A DNA stretch of 64,000 nucleotides from JACCZH01 sp963729445. GTDB taxonomy: Bacteria; Chloroflexota; Chloroflexia; Thermomicrobiales; CFX8. The stretch covers positions 1,240,001 through 1,304,000 of the forward strand of contig CAVSNU010000005.1 of the NCBI GenBank assembly GCA_963729445.1. The letters are read 5' to 3'. Every line of letters begins with the position of its first letter. Position 1 is the stretch's first letter. The position numbers were made by a program, and so were the translations under genes. The notes beneath the pieces were generated by a model that worked only from the letters and a program-made list of their open reading frames with translations, was not told the DNA's origin and ran no database searches. This document shows, piece by piece, positions 29,769 to 39,155 of the stretch.

Positions 29769-32700
29769 GTGGAAATGTTGTGGCGTTGCAGGATCGTACG
29801 GGGCAACGCCGCTGACAACGACAGGTCAGGCATGACGTTACCCGGGCACAGAGAATACCGCGAGATGGGTGGTTCGGCGGATTCGCAGAGACTGAATCTG
29901 CGGGACCTGCTCGAGACCATGTCTGAAATGAGCGGGGTCACTCAGTTTCAGGAGTTGTTGCCGAACCTCGCTCGCATCCTCGCTAGCAGTGTCGGCGTAC
30001 AGCAGTGCATGGTGTATCTGTACAGCGACGACTTCACGTCCACCTCAGCTCACCTGAGCTGGGGCTTCAGCCCTGAGCAGATGCGATTGCTCAACCTGAC
30101 TGATACTTTCTCCAGCCCAATGTTATTTGCCGCCGAAAGACACATCGTCAGCACGCGACAGGTACTCGGGCGAATTGCCGGTGAAGTTGACGAGAGCCTG
30201 CTGCCGCAAAATCCGCTCGTGTACGAGGCTGGCTGGCGTGGTGACGTCATGGTTCCGTTCGTCTGGAACGACCACGTCGAAGGGATCGCCTACCTGTGGC
30301 TGGCGGAGGGAGAGCGGAGCTTTCATCCCGTTCAGATCGAGATCGCTGAGGGCGTAGCGAGGCAAGCGTCCGCCGCCATACATCATGTGCGCATGCTAGA
30401 GGCGGAGCGCCATTCACGCCGTCAGACAGAGATGGTGCTCGATTTGAGCCGGGCACTCAACAGCGCCAACTCGACGCTAGAGATCTACGCAGCTCTGGCC
30501 GAATCCGTGCGCGAAACGCTGGGCACGGACGCCGTCTCGATCGTCGTTGAGCATGCTCAAGACCCCCGGACGGGCCCCTGCCGCAGGTCGATGCGCCGGG
30601 TGGCCGCACTGGGCATGACGCCGGATGAAATGGCGGTGCGCGACAACCTTCTCAGAGCGTCCTCACGGCTGGGTTCGAGCATCGACCGGATGGCGCGCGA
30701 GCAACATGAGCCGGTGATCGTTGCTGACCTGGACGACACGATTGGCGACCCAGCATTACGCGACAATTTACGAGCCAATGGTGTGGTGGAGCTACTAGCG
30801 GCGCCGATTTTTATTTCTGATGAGCTACTCGGTGTGCTCTACAGTTGGTCGCGTCAGGCCCGGAGGCGGCTGGAGCGTGAGCACTTGACGATCGTTGACA
30901 CGATGACCCGCCACGCCGCCGCTTCGATTCAACGCGTGCTGCTCATAGAATCAGAACGCAGGCAACGCCAGCTCACCGAGGCGCTGCTCGATGTGAACCA
31001 TGCGCTGGAGCGTTGCCAGAACAGCGACGAGCTGATCCAGATCGCCACCCGGGCTATTCGCCAGGTTCTTAACGCCGATCTTGCCAGCACGTTCGTCTTC
31101 GATTCCGGACCGCAGGGACCGGCGACGCTCTTTGCCGATGGGGCAACCGACGAGGAGCTTGCGATTCTCATCAGGGATGCGGAGACGCCCACGGAAACGG
31201 TCCCGGTGGAGATCGACCTTGCCCGAGACCCACGTGTCTTGCCTATCGACGACTTCGTGGCTGCTTTCGGCTCCCCCCTGCCCGGATTGCCAGAGTACCT
31301 TGCCCGGGTGGGTGTTGAACGAGCGGTGGCGGTGCCGGTTGTCTCGCGTCAGGAAACCCTGGGTATTATCTATGCCTGGTATCGCGATCCGGATCCAATC
31401 TACTGGCAGGCAGAGGTTGAGACGGCTGGGGCGATCGCGGTCGAGCTGGCAGCCGGACTCGACCGCCTGGTCCTGGTTGCCAGCGAGCGCCGTCAGCGGA
31501 GCCGTGCGGAGACGCTCTTGTCGTTCTCCAGAATTCTCAATCGCTCGATCGAGTCTGAGGCGGTCATCAGGTCGATCGTCGCAACGGTCAGGGACCTGTT
31601 TCCAGGTGCGCTGGTGTCTCTGGCGTTCGATGAAGAGGATCCGGAGCCTGAAGTCAACGCTTTCCATCAGTTGCCGTTCGCCGAGGACAGCGCGTTTCTG
31701 ACGCTGCTTGAGTCGGCTCGAGAACACCTGTCACCGGAGCACTGTCAAATCGCGCAGTTTGCCATTGCCGCCGTGCCGCTGTCGGTCAACCAGGATGTTC
31801 TCGGATTGATGATCGTGGCGCGAGAAGCAACCCACCCCTTTTCGACCGAGGATCACGATCTGCTCACGGCGCTGGCACCCCAAGCGGCCACCGCGATTCG
31901 ACGCGCCCGGCTGTACGCCGTTGCGGAGCGGCACATTGCCGAGTTGACGCTCCTGCACGAGGTTGGCCGGACGATTGCAACCCGGTCGAATCTGTCCGAT
32001 ATTTTCCAGTACATCGAAAGTGCGATTCGCGATGTCGTCGATTACACGACCGGGATTATTGCGCTGGAGTGTGATGACCCTACTCAGCTGGAAGTCGTTT
32101 CGATCTGGGGTGTTCAACCGGGACGAGGGACTGGGACCCGTATTCCGGTTGACGCGAGTATTCTCGGCGCGGTGTTCCGTAGCCAACACCCCGTCGTCGT
32201 TGACGACGCTGCCTCCCATCCCCAGGCCTGGAGCAAACGCACCGCCGTGTGGTGCTCCGTCGTGTGCGTTCCGTTGATGAGCGGAACCAGGGCGATCGGT
32301 GCCATGCTGCTCGGACATCAAGAGGCGGCGTTTTTCTCAGACGAAGATGTACGGCTGGTATCGCTGCTGGCCGGCCAGGCGGGAGCGGCCATCTATCAGA
32401 CTCGTGAATCCGAGCGACAGCGTGAGCTCTACCGGGCCGGTGTTGAGGCGCTCGCGGCGGCGGTTGACGCCAAGGATTCATACATCCACTCCCATTCGCG
32501 CCAGGTGGCTGAGCTGGCGCGCAACGTTGCGGATACGCTCGGCCTCGGACCGGAAGAAGTCGAGCAGATCGAGCTGGCCGGCCTGCTGCACGACGTGGGT
32601 AAGATTGGAATTCCGGACCAGATCCTTACCAAACCCGGGCGGCTCGATCCGCAGGAGCGGCTGGTAATGATCAGCCATTCGGCACTCGGCGAGCGCATTG

Positions 32701-34037
32701 TGGCCGCACACCCCTCGCTCTCCCAGCTGGCGCGATTGATCCGGCATCATCATGAGTGGCACAACGGCAGCGGCTATCCCGATGGGTTGCGAGGCGACGA
32801 GGTGCCTATTGGCTCGGCGATTATCGCCGTGGCCGACGCATTCGGCTCAATGACCAGCCACAGGCCGTATCGCGATCCGTTGTCGCTTGACGCAGCGCGC
32901 GCTGAGTTACGCAAGTGGAGTGGCATCCAGTTCAATCCGGACGTCGTTGATGCGTTTCTGATGACCGTAGGCGACGTCGAAGGGGACAACCTGCCCGTGT
33001 CTGCTTCCGCTGCCATGAGACTGGTGCCAATCCAGGCGATCGACATAATCACACCGCGTATTCTCAGTCAGATCGCGACGGAAATCAGCCATTTGACGGA
33101 GTTGTACCCGTTCCTCAACCGGGTACAACATATCGTGTGCACCGAGCTCAAATACGACGACGTGCACATCCTTCTGGTTGACGAGACGCAAGGTGATCTG
33201 GTCCTGGCGGCCTCGACAACCCACGCGGAGCTGGCCGGCCGCTACCGCATCCGCCAGGGTGAAGGACTGTCTGGCGAGGCGGCCATGTCGCGCACGGTCA
33301 TCAACTGCGGCGATGTCGAGGGTGATCCGCGCGCGCGTCTCTCGGACATGGCGTCAAAATCCATGCTGGCAGTGCCGTTGATCGTTGAAGAGTCAGTAAT
33401 CGGCTTGCTCTGCTCCGGCAGCGCAGAGCCCCATCGGTACAGCGATCGTGACGTGGCCCTGATGACGACGATCGCCTGTCAGATCGGGCCAGCTATTCGG
33501 GTAGCTCAGCTGCACGACCAGGCCAAGCGTGCCGCGATGACGGATGGTCTGACCGGTGTCATGAATCACCACACCTTCTATCAACGTCTGGAACATATGA
33601 TCGGCGAGCTGGACGTGTGGGACGACGAGCTACACCTGCTGATCGTGGACGTCATTGGCCTGAAAGCGATCAACGACGTGCATGGCCACCTGGCCGGGGA
33701 CCGCGCGTTGCGCGCGATAGCAGGGGCGCTCAAGAGCCGGATACGGAGTGAGGACGAGGTGGCGCGTTACGGCGGCGACGAGTTCGTCGTCATCGTTCGT
33801 GGCACTCCCCGGGGCGGACTCCAGGAGTTGGTGGAACGCATTTGTGCGCCGGTGGATTTCGCGCTAGAGAGTGGATATGAAATGACGGTACAGCTACGCT
33901 GCGGTCACGCGACCGCGGAGTCCGCACATGAGCGTGCGACTGAGCTGGTGGCGCGTGCCGACGCTCGTCTCTACACGCTGGTGAGCCCGACGGCGCGTGG
34001 CACCGACCGCCTGGTGCTACCAGACGGCCATGTCTAG
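29769..34037 (+). CDS. multi-GAF sensor with HD-GYP and GGDEF domains
   Basis: Cytoplasmic c-di-GMP enzyme of up to 1,422 residues with no membrane span. GAF-type domains follow one another from about residue 60 to 880. An HD-GYP phosphodiesterase lies at about 888-1,066 (LLHDVGKIGIPD, then HH and GSGYPDGL), another GAF at about 1,085-1,250, and a GGDEF cyclase at about 1,256-1,415 (RYGGDEFVV) with an intact I-site (RSED five residues before GGDEF). Both making and breaking activities look intact. The true start may be ATG 29832 (MTLPGHREY). Overlaps the next gene by 8 bases. Confidence 0.9.
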   Translation: MEMLWRCRIVRGNAADNDRSGMTLPGHREYREMGGSADSQRLNLRDLLETMSEMSGVTQFQELLPNLARILASSVGVQQCMVYLYSDDFTSTSAHLSWGFSPEQMRLLNLTDTFSSPMLFAAERHIVSTRQVLGRIAGEVDESLLPQNPLVYEAGWRGDVMVPFVWNDHVEGIAYLWLAEGERSFHPVQIEIAEGVARQASAAIHHVRMLEAERHSRRQTEMVLDLSRALNSANSTLEIYAALAESVRETLGTDAVSIVVEHAQDPRTGPCRRSMRRVAALGMTPDEMAVRDNLLRASSRLGSSIDRMAREQHEPVIVADLDDTIGDPALRDNLRANGVVELLAAPIFISDELLGVLYSWSRQARRRLEREHLTIVDTMTRHAAASIQRVLLIESERRQRQLTEALLDVNHALERCQNSDELIQIATRAIRQVLNADLASTFVFDSGPQGPATLFADGATDEELAILIRDAETPTETVPVEIDLARDPRVLPIDDFVAAFGSPLPGLPEYLARVGVERAVAVPVVSRQETLGIIYAWYRDPDPIYWQAEVETAGAIAVELAAGLDRLVLVASERRQRSRAETLLSFSRILNRSIESEAVIRSIVATVRDLFPGALVSLAFDEEDPEPEVNAFHQLPFAEDSAFLTLLESAREHLSPEHCQIAQFAIAAVPLSVNQDVLGLMIVAREATHPFSTEDHDLLTALAPQAATAIRRARLYAVAERHIAELTLLHEVGRTIATRSNLSDIFQYIESAIRDVVDYTTGIIALECDDPTQLEVVSIWGVQPGRGTGTRIPVDASILGAVFRSQHPVVVDDAASHPQAWSKRTAVWCSVVCVPLMSGTRAIGAMLLGHQEAAFFSDEDVRLVSLLAGQAGAAIYQTRESERQRELYRAGVEALAAAVDAKDSYIHSHSRQVAELARNVADTLGLGPEEVEQIELAGLLHDVGKIGIPDQILTKPGRLDPQERLVMISHSALGERIVAAHPSLSQLARLIRHHHEWHNGSGYPDGLRGDEVPIGSAIIAVADAFGSMTSHRPYRDPLSLDAARAELRKWSGIQFNPDVVDAFLMTVGDVEGDNLPVSASAAMRLVPIQAIDIITPRILSQIATEISHLTELYPFLNRVQHIVCTELKYDDVHILLVDETQGDLVLAASTTHAELAGRYRIRQGEGLSGEAAMSRTVINCGDVEGDPRARLSDMASKSMLAVPLIVEESVIGLLCSGSAEPHRYSDRDVALMTTIACQIGPAIRVAQLHDQAKRAAMTDGLTGVMNHHTFYQRLEHMIGELDVWDDELHLLIVDVIGLKAINDVHGHLAGDRALRAIAGALKSRIRSEDEVARYGGDEFVVIVRGTPRGGLQELVERICAPVDFALESGYEMTVQLRCGHATAESAHERATELVARADARLYTLVSPTARGTDRLVLPDGHV

Positions 34038-34515
34038 GTTTGTTGGGCCGGATCGTGGCTGGATCGCCGCGCAAGTGGGACTGCTAGCGCTCGGTCTCGC
34101 GGGTGGAATCGTTGAGAGGTTGGTGCGCGGCCGGGGCTTTTCCGTGAGATCGGTCAGGGTATCCGCACTGTTGGGTGCCGGGTTGACGTTCCTGGCCGTG
34201 GGCATCCTGCTACGTGCTAAACAGGATCTCGCCGGGAACCTGACCATGTCACCGACGCCGGTCGTGGACGGGCGGCTTGTCGAGCGTGGACTCTACGGTA
34301 TTATCCGTCACCCCATGTATCTCGGCGTGCTGCTGCTGATGTTCGGCGTTGCGCTGGTGCTGGGGAGCTGGTTCTCGCTGGTCGTGGCCCTGGCGCTGAT
34401 CCCATTCTTTTTCGCCAAAGCCCGGCACGAAGAGGCGCTGCTGGGCGCGCGCTATGAAAAATACCGCGAGTACACCCAACGGGTGCGCTCGCGGTTTGTG
34501 CCGTGGGTAATGTGA
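34030..34515 (+). CDS. ICMT/PEMT-like membrane methyltransferase
   Basis: 161 residues, four or five membrane spans. The C-terminal motif RHPMYLGVLLLMFG... followed by ARHEEALLGARYEKYREYTQ and RVRSRFVPW is the signature of isoprenylcysteine carboxyl methyltransferase-family proteins (S-adenosylmethionine-dependent). The substrate in bacteria is usually unknown. Start ATG 34030 overlaps the end of the sensor gene, so the two are probably co-transcribed. Confidence 0.85.
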   Translation: MSRFVGPDRGWIAAQVGLLALGLAGGIVERLVRGRGFSVRSVRVSALLGAGLTFLAVGILLRAKQDLAGNLTMSPTPVVDGRLVERGLYGIIRHPMYLGVLLLMFGVALVLGSWFSLVVALALIPFFFAKARHEEALLGARYEKYREYTQRVRSRFVPWVM

Positions 34516-34524
34516 TCGCGCGAG

Positions 34525-35448
34525 CTACTCGCGCTGGCGCGGGTCGAGAGCGTCTCGCAGGCCGTCACCCACCAGGTTGAAGGCCAGCACGGTAAGGAAG
34601 ATCGCGACTCCCGGGACGATTGCGATGTGTGGATAGTGCCGCATGAAGCCACGGCCGTCCGAGAGCATCCCGCCCCAGCTTGGCGTTGGCGGCGTGACAC
34701 CAAGGCCCAGGAACGAGAGCGCCGCTTCGAGAATGATGATGCCGCCGACGGAGAGGCTGGCGATCACCACAACCGGCCCGAGGACGTTTGGCAAGACGTG
34801 CCGGCTGATGATGCGCGTGTCATTTGCGCCAATTGCGCGCGCGGCAGTGATGAAGTCACGCTCGCGGATGCTCAGAACGTCAGCGCGTACAACCCGGGCG
34901 TAGGTTGACCAGACGGTCGCGCCGATCACGATGACGGTGGTCTGGATACTCGGTCCCAGCACCGCCGCGAGCGTGATCAGCAGCACCAGCGTCGGGAACG
35001 CCATTAATGTATCAACGAAGCGCGAGAGGATCGTGTCCACCCAACCGCCGAAGTATCCGGCTGCGGCGCCGACCGGAACGCCAATGGCGAGCGATATTGC
35101 GGTCGCGGCGAAGGCCACGATAAATGCGTAGCGCGTTCCGCGAATCAAGCGGCTCAGCATGTCCCGGCCAAGTTGGTCCCGCCCGAATGGGTGTTCCATG
35201 CTGGGACCTTCACCTCGCAGAGATGGGCTCACTCCCTTGTAGTCATACGGTTCGAACACCATCGGTACGGCCGCGACAACACCCATGAATGCCAGGAACA
35301 CGAGTGCCGCAACACCCGGCTTGAAGCGCTTGAACCGATTGAGTGAGCGTGAGAACTCGCTGCGTCGCTTGCGCTCAACCGCAACCAGTTCCGAGGGAAC
35401 GAGCGCCGCGCTCTTCTGAGTAAGACCCGCATTCGGACTTGAATCCAT
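34525..35448 (-). CDS. dppC: oligopeptide/dipeptide ABC transporter permease (DppC-like)
   Basis: 307 residues with six predicted spans, an N-terminal cytoplasmic segment typical of the OppC/DppC group, and the EAA loop (ARAIGANDTRIISRHVLPNV, followed by GPVVVIAS). It forms the channel with the DppB-like partner. Third gene of the minus-strand cluster binding protein-permease-permease. Confidence 0.9.
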   Translation of the reverse strand: MDSSPNAGLTQKSAALVPSELVAVERKRRSEFSRSLNRFKRFKPGVAALVFLAFMGVVAAVPMVFEPYDYKGVSPSLRGEGPSMEHPFGRDQLGRDMLSRLIRGTRYAFIVAFAATAISLAIGVPVGAAAGYFGGWVDTILSRFVDTLMAFPTLVLLITLAAVLGPSIQTTVIVIGATVWSTYARVVRADVLSIRERDFITAARAIGANDTRIISRHVLPNVLGPVVVIASLSVGGIIILEAALSFLGLGVTPPTPSWGGMLSDGRGFMRHYPHIAIVPGVAIFLTVLAFNLVGDGLRDALDPRQRE

Positions 35449-35478
35449 TACCTTCTGCCCCTAGCTACCCGTCGACTG

Positions 35479-36405
35479 TTACTTAACCCGAATTCGCGGG
35501 TCGATAATCGCGTAGACCAGATCCGTGAGGATGTTTGCTATGACCACAAAGATAGTGAAGAGCACGACGATCGCCTGGACAACCTGGTAATCCAGCCGGT
35601 TGACCGACGTAATGAAGAGTTGTCCGATACCGGGCCAGCCGAAGATAGTTTCGACGACGATTGTTCCGCTGAGGAGGAACGCAACTCGCAGACCGATGAC
35701 CGTTACGGACGGCAGCATCGCGTTGCGCACGATATGGCGGATCAGCACCGCGTTCTCACGCAGACCCTTCGACCGGGCTGTGGTGACGTAATCCTGATTC
35801 ATCACCTCAAGCGTTGTGCCGCGCATCAACCGGGTGAGGAGCGCTGTTTCGTTGATGGCGAGCACGGTGACGGGCATGAGCATGTGTTGCCAGGATCCCG
35901 CACCATTGGATGGTAACCACCCTAACGTGAGGGCGAAGAGGATGATGAGCATCAACCCTACCCAGAAGTTCGGTAAGGCGACACCGGCGCTGGCCCAGAT
36001 CATGGTGAGAGAGTCGAAAATGGAGTAGCGCTTGACGGCCGCGAACACCCCGGCCGGGATGGCAATACTCGTTGCCAGGAGCATCGCCAGAATGTTGAGC
36101 TGCAATGTTGGCCATGCGGCTTCGAGAACCATCTCGTGGACAGGTACGCCAGTGCGTACGACAGATCGTCCCAGGTCACCCTGCACAAAGTTACTCACCC
36201 AGGAGGCGTACTGTTCGTACCATGGACGGTCTAACCCCCAGCGTTCCCGAATGCGTTGAAACTCCTCCTCGGTAATCTGGGCTTCACCCACCATAAGGTC
36301 GATCGGATCACCGGGAGCGGCCTGCATAATCCCAAACGTAAGTAGGGTGACCAGGAAGATAACTACGACTCCCTGAAAGACCCTCTGCACCATGTACGCG
36401 AACAT
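35479..36405 (-). CDS. dppB: oligopeptide/dipeptide ABC transporter permease (DppB-like)
   Basis: 308 residues with six spans. The start (FAYMVQRVFQGVVVIFLVTL), the GDPIDLMVG region, and the EAA loop (ARSKGLRENAVLIRHIVRNA followed by LPSVTVIG) are classic for DppB/OppB. It lies 94 bases after the binding-protein gene, with a strong hairpin between, and 30 bases before the DppC-like gene. Confidence 0.92.
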   Translation of the reverse strand: MFAYMVQRVFQGVVVIFLVTLLTFGIMQAAPGDPIDLMVGEAQITEEEFQRIRERWGLDRPWYEQYASWVSNFVQGDLGRSVVRTGVPVHEMVLEAAWPTLQLNILAMLLATSIAIPAGVFAAVKRYSIFDSLTMIWASAGVALPNFWVGLMLIILFALTLGWLPSNGAGSWQHMLMPVTVLAINETALLTRLMRGTTLEVMNQDYVTTARSKGLRENAVLIRHIVRNAMLPSVTVIGLRVAFLLSGTIVVETIFGWPGIGQLFITSVNRLDYQVVQAIVVLFTIFVVIANILTDLVYAIIDPRIRVK

Positions 36406-36442
36406 GCAAACGCCCCATATTCAATCCTATCGCCGCCAACAG

Positions 36443-36473
36443 ACGAGGGAATGATAATGCATCATTCCCTCGT
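36443..36473 (-). repeat. intercistronic hairpin between binding protein and permeases
   Basis: ACGAGGGAATGAT (36443-36455) and its exact complement (36461-36473) form a 13-bp stem with a 5-base loop. There is no T run on the minus strand, so it is more likely an mRNA-stabilising element that raises binding-protein output over permeases than a terminator. Confidence 0.75.
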
Positions 36474-36499
36474 GTCAAAATCTGGCCGGATCTGGACGA

Positions 36500-38353
36500 C
36501 TATTCTTCGATCCAGAAGGTCGATGCCATCTGGTAAATCTCGTCAGCCGCGAGAGGCTCTTCCGGCAACCCCTTGACGCGCGAGTTGAAGATCGTGAACC
36601 AGTCCCAGAACTTGATAAACAGGAAGGGAACTTCCTCGGCGACGATCTGCTGGATCTCGCTGTAGATCACCTTACGAGCTTCTGGATCGGTCTCCGCCAG
36701 ACCCATGTCGAGCAGCTCGTCAACCCTGGGGTTTTCCCAGAGACTCCAGTTGTTGCGCTGGCCGGACTTCAGTGTGGTCGAGCCGTCGGGCTCGCCGCTC
36801 TCACCGCCGTAGGTCCAGTTGTAGAGCGACATGTCGATCGTGCCTGCGCGCTGGCCTTCCTGGATCGAGGCCAGTGGAGCTTCTTCGATCAGCATCTCGA
36901 TACCGACTGGCGCCATATACTGCTGCACGAGCTCTGCTTCGGGCTTGCGTGCCTGGTCGCCCGCGATGACCACGCAGGTAAATGAGCAGCGCACACCGTC
37001 CTTCGCTCTCACACCGTCATCAGCCATCACCCAACCGGCCTCGTCGAGGAGTTGTCCGGCCGTCTCAGGGTTGTAGTCATACAGCTTGACGTTCGGCTCG
37101 TAGTACGCGTCGATCGCCGGCGACATGTTGGCGGTTGCCTTGACCGCCAGCCCCTGCCAGAGATTGTTGACGATGTCGTCACGGTCGATGGCAAACATCA
37201 TCGCCTGGCGCACGGCCTTGTCGCTGAGCACCGGGTGTTTGTTGTTCATCGGGAAGTGATTGAGAGCAACGCTGGACGTCACGAAGGTGGTGAAGTCCGG
37301 GTTGTCACGGAAGGCGATGTTGTCCTCTGTCACCAGTGCCCACACAGAGGTGTCGGCTTCGCCAGTTTCCAACGCAATGGAACGCACCGATGCCTCGGGC
37401 ACGATGTTCTCGCGGATACCATCCAGGTATGGCCGGCCGGCCCAGTACTCCTCAAACGCCTCACACTCCGTGAACTCGGCGGCGCGCCATTCCACGAGCT
37501 TGAATGGTCCAAGGCCGTTCGGCGCGGCCTTGTATCCATCTTCGCCGATGGCGCTGTGGTAGCTCTCGGACACGATCCCTGCCTGGCCTGCACGGGGGAG
37601 GAATGCCGCGTTCGGCTGCGTCAGGTTGACCACGACGGTGAGATCGTCAGGGGTCTCAATGGTGTCCACCGCGACGAAGTCGTTCGCAATGACTGCCGCG
37701 TTAGCCGGATCGCGGCGGAAATCGAAGGTGTACTTCACATCGGCGGCCGTAAATGGCTCGCCCTCATGAAACGTCAAACCCTCGCGCAGATTGAATGTAT
37801 AGGTAAGACCGTCGTCTGACACATCAAAAGACTCTGCGAGTGCGGGTTGCAGGGCGAACCACGGATCGAGCCGGAGGAGCGGCTCGTGGATGTTGCCAAC
37901 GATGAATAAGTGGACGGATGGTCCCCAGTCGTCCGGACTGAGGCTGGAAATCTCATGGTGGCCCAGGCCGACGAGCACTCCACCCTGCTTCGGCTCCCCG
38001 GTGCCACCCGCTCCAGCGGCGTCCGTGGGTGTGGCTTCTGCCGCAGCCTCGGTCGGCGTGGCTTCTTCGGCAGCCGCCGTGGGTGTGCCTTCGTCCTCCG
38101 CGCCCTCAGTAGGCGTGCCTCGTCCTCCGGCACCGGTGTCAGTGGTGGGCAAGCCAATACGTGTTCTTTGTGTTGGGGCTGCCGTGTCTGGCTCCGGCTC
38201 GTCTTCCCCTTCATCGCCACCGCCACAAGCGGCGAGGAGCGATCCCAGGACGGGGATACTCGCGCCCATCATGGCAGAGCGTTTCAGGAACTGACGCCGG
38301 TTCGTGGGCGCGGCGTTTTCCAATATCTCGACAAGTCTCGAAACTGGATCCAT
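36500..38353 (-). CDS. ABC transporter substrate-binding lipoprotein (family 5)
   Basis: 617 residues. The Tat-type signal (NRRQFLKRS at 18-26) ends in a lipobox LAAC with Cys43, so it is a lipid-anchored protein exported folded. A Thr/Ala/Glu-rich linker (about 55-120) precedes the SBP_bac_5 body (HEISSLSPDDWGPSVHLFIV, NLREGLTFHEGEPFTAADV). ATG 38353 follows GGGGAG; a longer open frame upstream has no RBS. It binds oligopeptides or similar solutes for the DppBC permeases. Confidence 0.9.
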   Translation of the reverse strand: MDPVSRLVEILENAAPTNRRQFLKRSAMMGASIPVLGSLLAACGGGDEGEDEPEPDTAAPTQRTRIGLPTTDTGAGGRGTPTEGAEDEGTPTAAAEEATPTEAAAEATPTDAAGAGGTGEPKQGGVLVGLGHHEISSLSPDDWGPSVHLFIVGNIHEPLLRLDPWFALQPALAESFDVSDDGLTYTFNLREGLTFHEGEPFTAADVKYTFDFRRDPANAAVIANDFVAVDTIETPDDLTVVVNLTQPNAAFLPRAGQAGIVSESYHSAIGEDGYKAAPNGLGPFKLVEWRAAEFTECEAFEEYWAGRPYLDGIRENIVPEASVRSIALETGEADTSVWALVTEDNIAFRDNPDFTTFVTSSVALNHFPMNNKHPVLSDKAVRQAMMFAIDRDDIVNNLWQGLAVKATANMSPAIDAYYEPNVKLYDYNPETAGQLLDEAGWVMADDGVRAKDGVRCSFTCVVIAGDQARKPEAELVQQYMAPVGIEMLIEEAPLASIQEGQRAGTIDMSLYNWTYGGESGEPDGSTTLKSGQRNNWSLWENPRVDELLDMGLAETDPEARKVIYSEIQQIVAEEVPFLFIKFWDWFTIFNSRVKGLPEEPLAADEIYQMASTFWIEE

Positions 38354-38490
38354 GCACAGTCTCCCCTCAACACCTATGACGCCGTTCGAACAAAGCTGCG
38401 GCGAACCACAACAACGGACGCCCGTCGAGCGCTTCGACGGAAATCGCCAGCTGTTACAACACCACTTCTCACACAAAGAGAGTACACCGG

Positions 38491-38519
38491 ACAATATGCG
38501 GTTCGGTGCACCTTGTCAA
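38491..38519 (-). promoter_or_regulatory. sigma70-type promoter of the ABC importer operon
   Basis: On the minus strand TTGACA (38514-38519) and TATTGT (38491-38496) are 17 bases apart, about 140 bases before the start codon. Confidence 0.75.
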
Positions 38520-38624
38520 GTGCAGCGAGCGACCTCGTCAGCGGTGTTGTCTCTCTGGTTCGATAGTTTATTTACGTTTAGCTAGAGGAATCGGTCCTAT
38601 GCCGTGACACGCCGTCGACGACGG

Positions 38625-39032
38625 CTATTCCCCATCTGCCCATTCGGGCAGGTGACGCTCGATGGCGGCCAGGAGGTCGTCAAGATCGAACGGCTTGGGC
38701 ACAACGGCATCGAGTGGTAAGAGCTCCGCTAAGGCGGTGACATCGGCGACGGCCGAGATACCGACGATCGGGATGCGCGAGGTCAGCGCGTCCTGTTTGA
38801 GCTGGCTTGCCGCTTCTCCACCGGTAAGGCGTGGAAGCATCAGATCCATGATAACGAGGTCCGGCTGAAACTGCCTGGCTTTGACGATGGCGTCCTGGCC
38901 ATCACGGGCTACTTCGGCGTCATAACCGGCGCTGGTGATGAACTCACTGATCATGCTGGCGACGGCACGATCATCCTCAACGATAAGAATGAGCCGTGGC
39001 TGGCCTGCCTGTCGCCTGAGGCGAGCTGACAT
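38625..39032 (-). CDS. single-domain response regulator (CheY-like)
   Basis: 135 residues, receiver domain only. The acidic pair D20/D21, phosphorylation site D63 (LVIMDLMLP), S93 and K113 (VPKPFD) are all in place. ATG 39032 follows GAGAGGAA; the longer frame to 39101 lacks an RBS. With no output domain it must act by protein-protein contact or in a phosphorelay; no kinase gene is adjacent. Confidence 0.88.
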   Translation of the reverse strand: MSARLRRQAGQPRLILIVEDDRAVASMISEFITSAGYDAEVARDGQDAIVKARQFQPDLVIMDLMLPRLTGGEAASQLKQDALTSRIPIVGISAVADVTALAELLPLDAVVPKPFDLDDLLAAIERHLPEWADGE

Positions 39033-39155
39033 GTGCTGTATTCCTCTCACCAGCGGGTGATCCCGTATCTCGTGCCTCCGACAAGGTTTCCCACGCTTCA
39101 CGATACCACGCTGCCAGGCAGGATCCAGGAGGACCGAACTCCTGAATTTGTCCGG

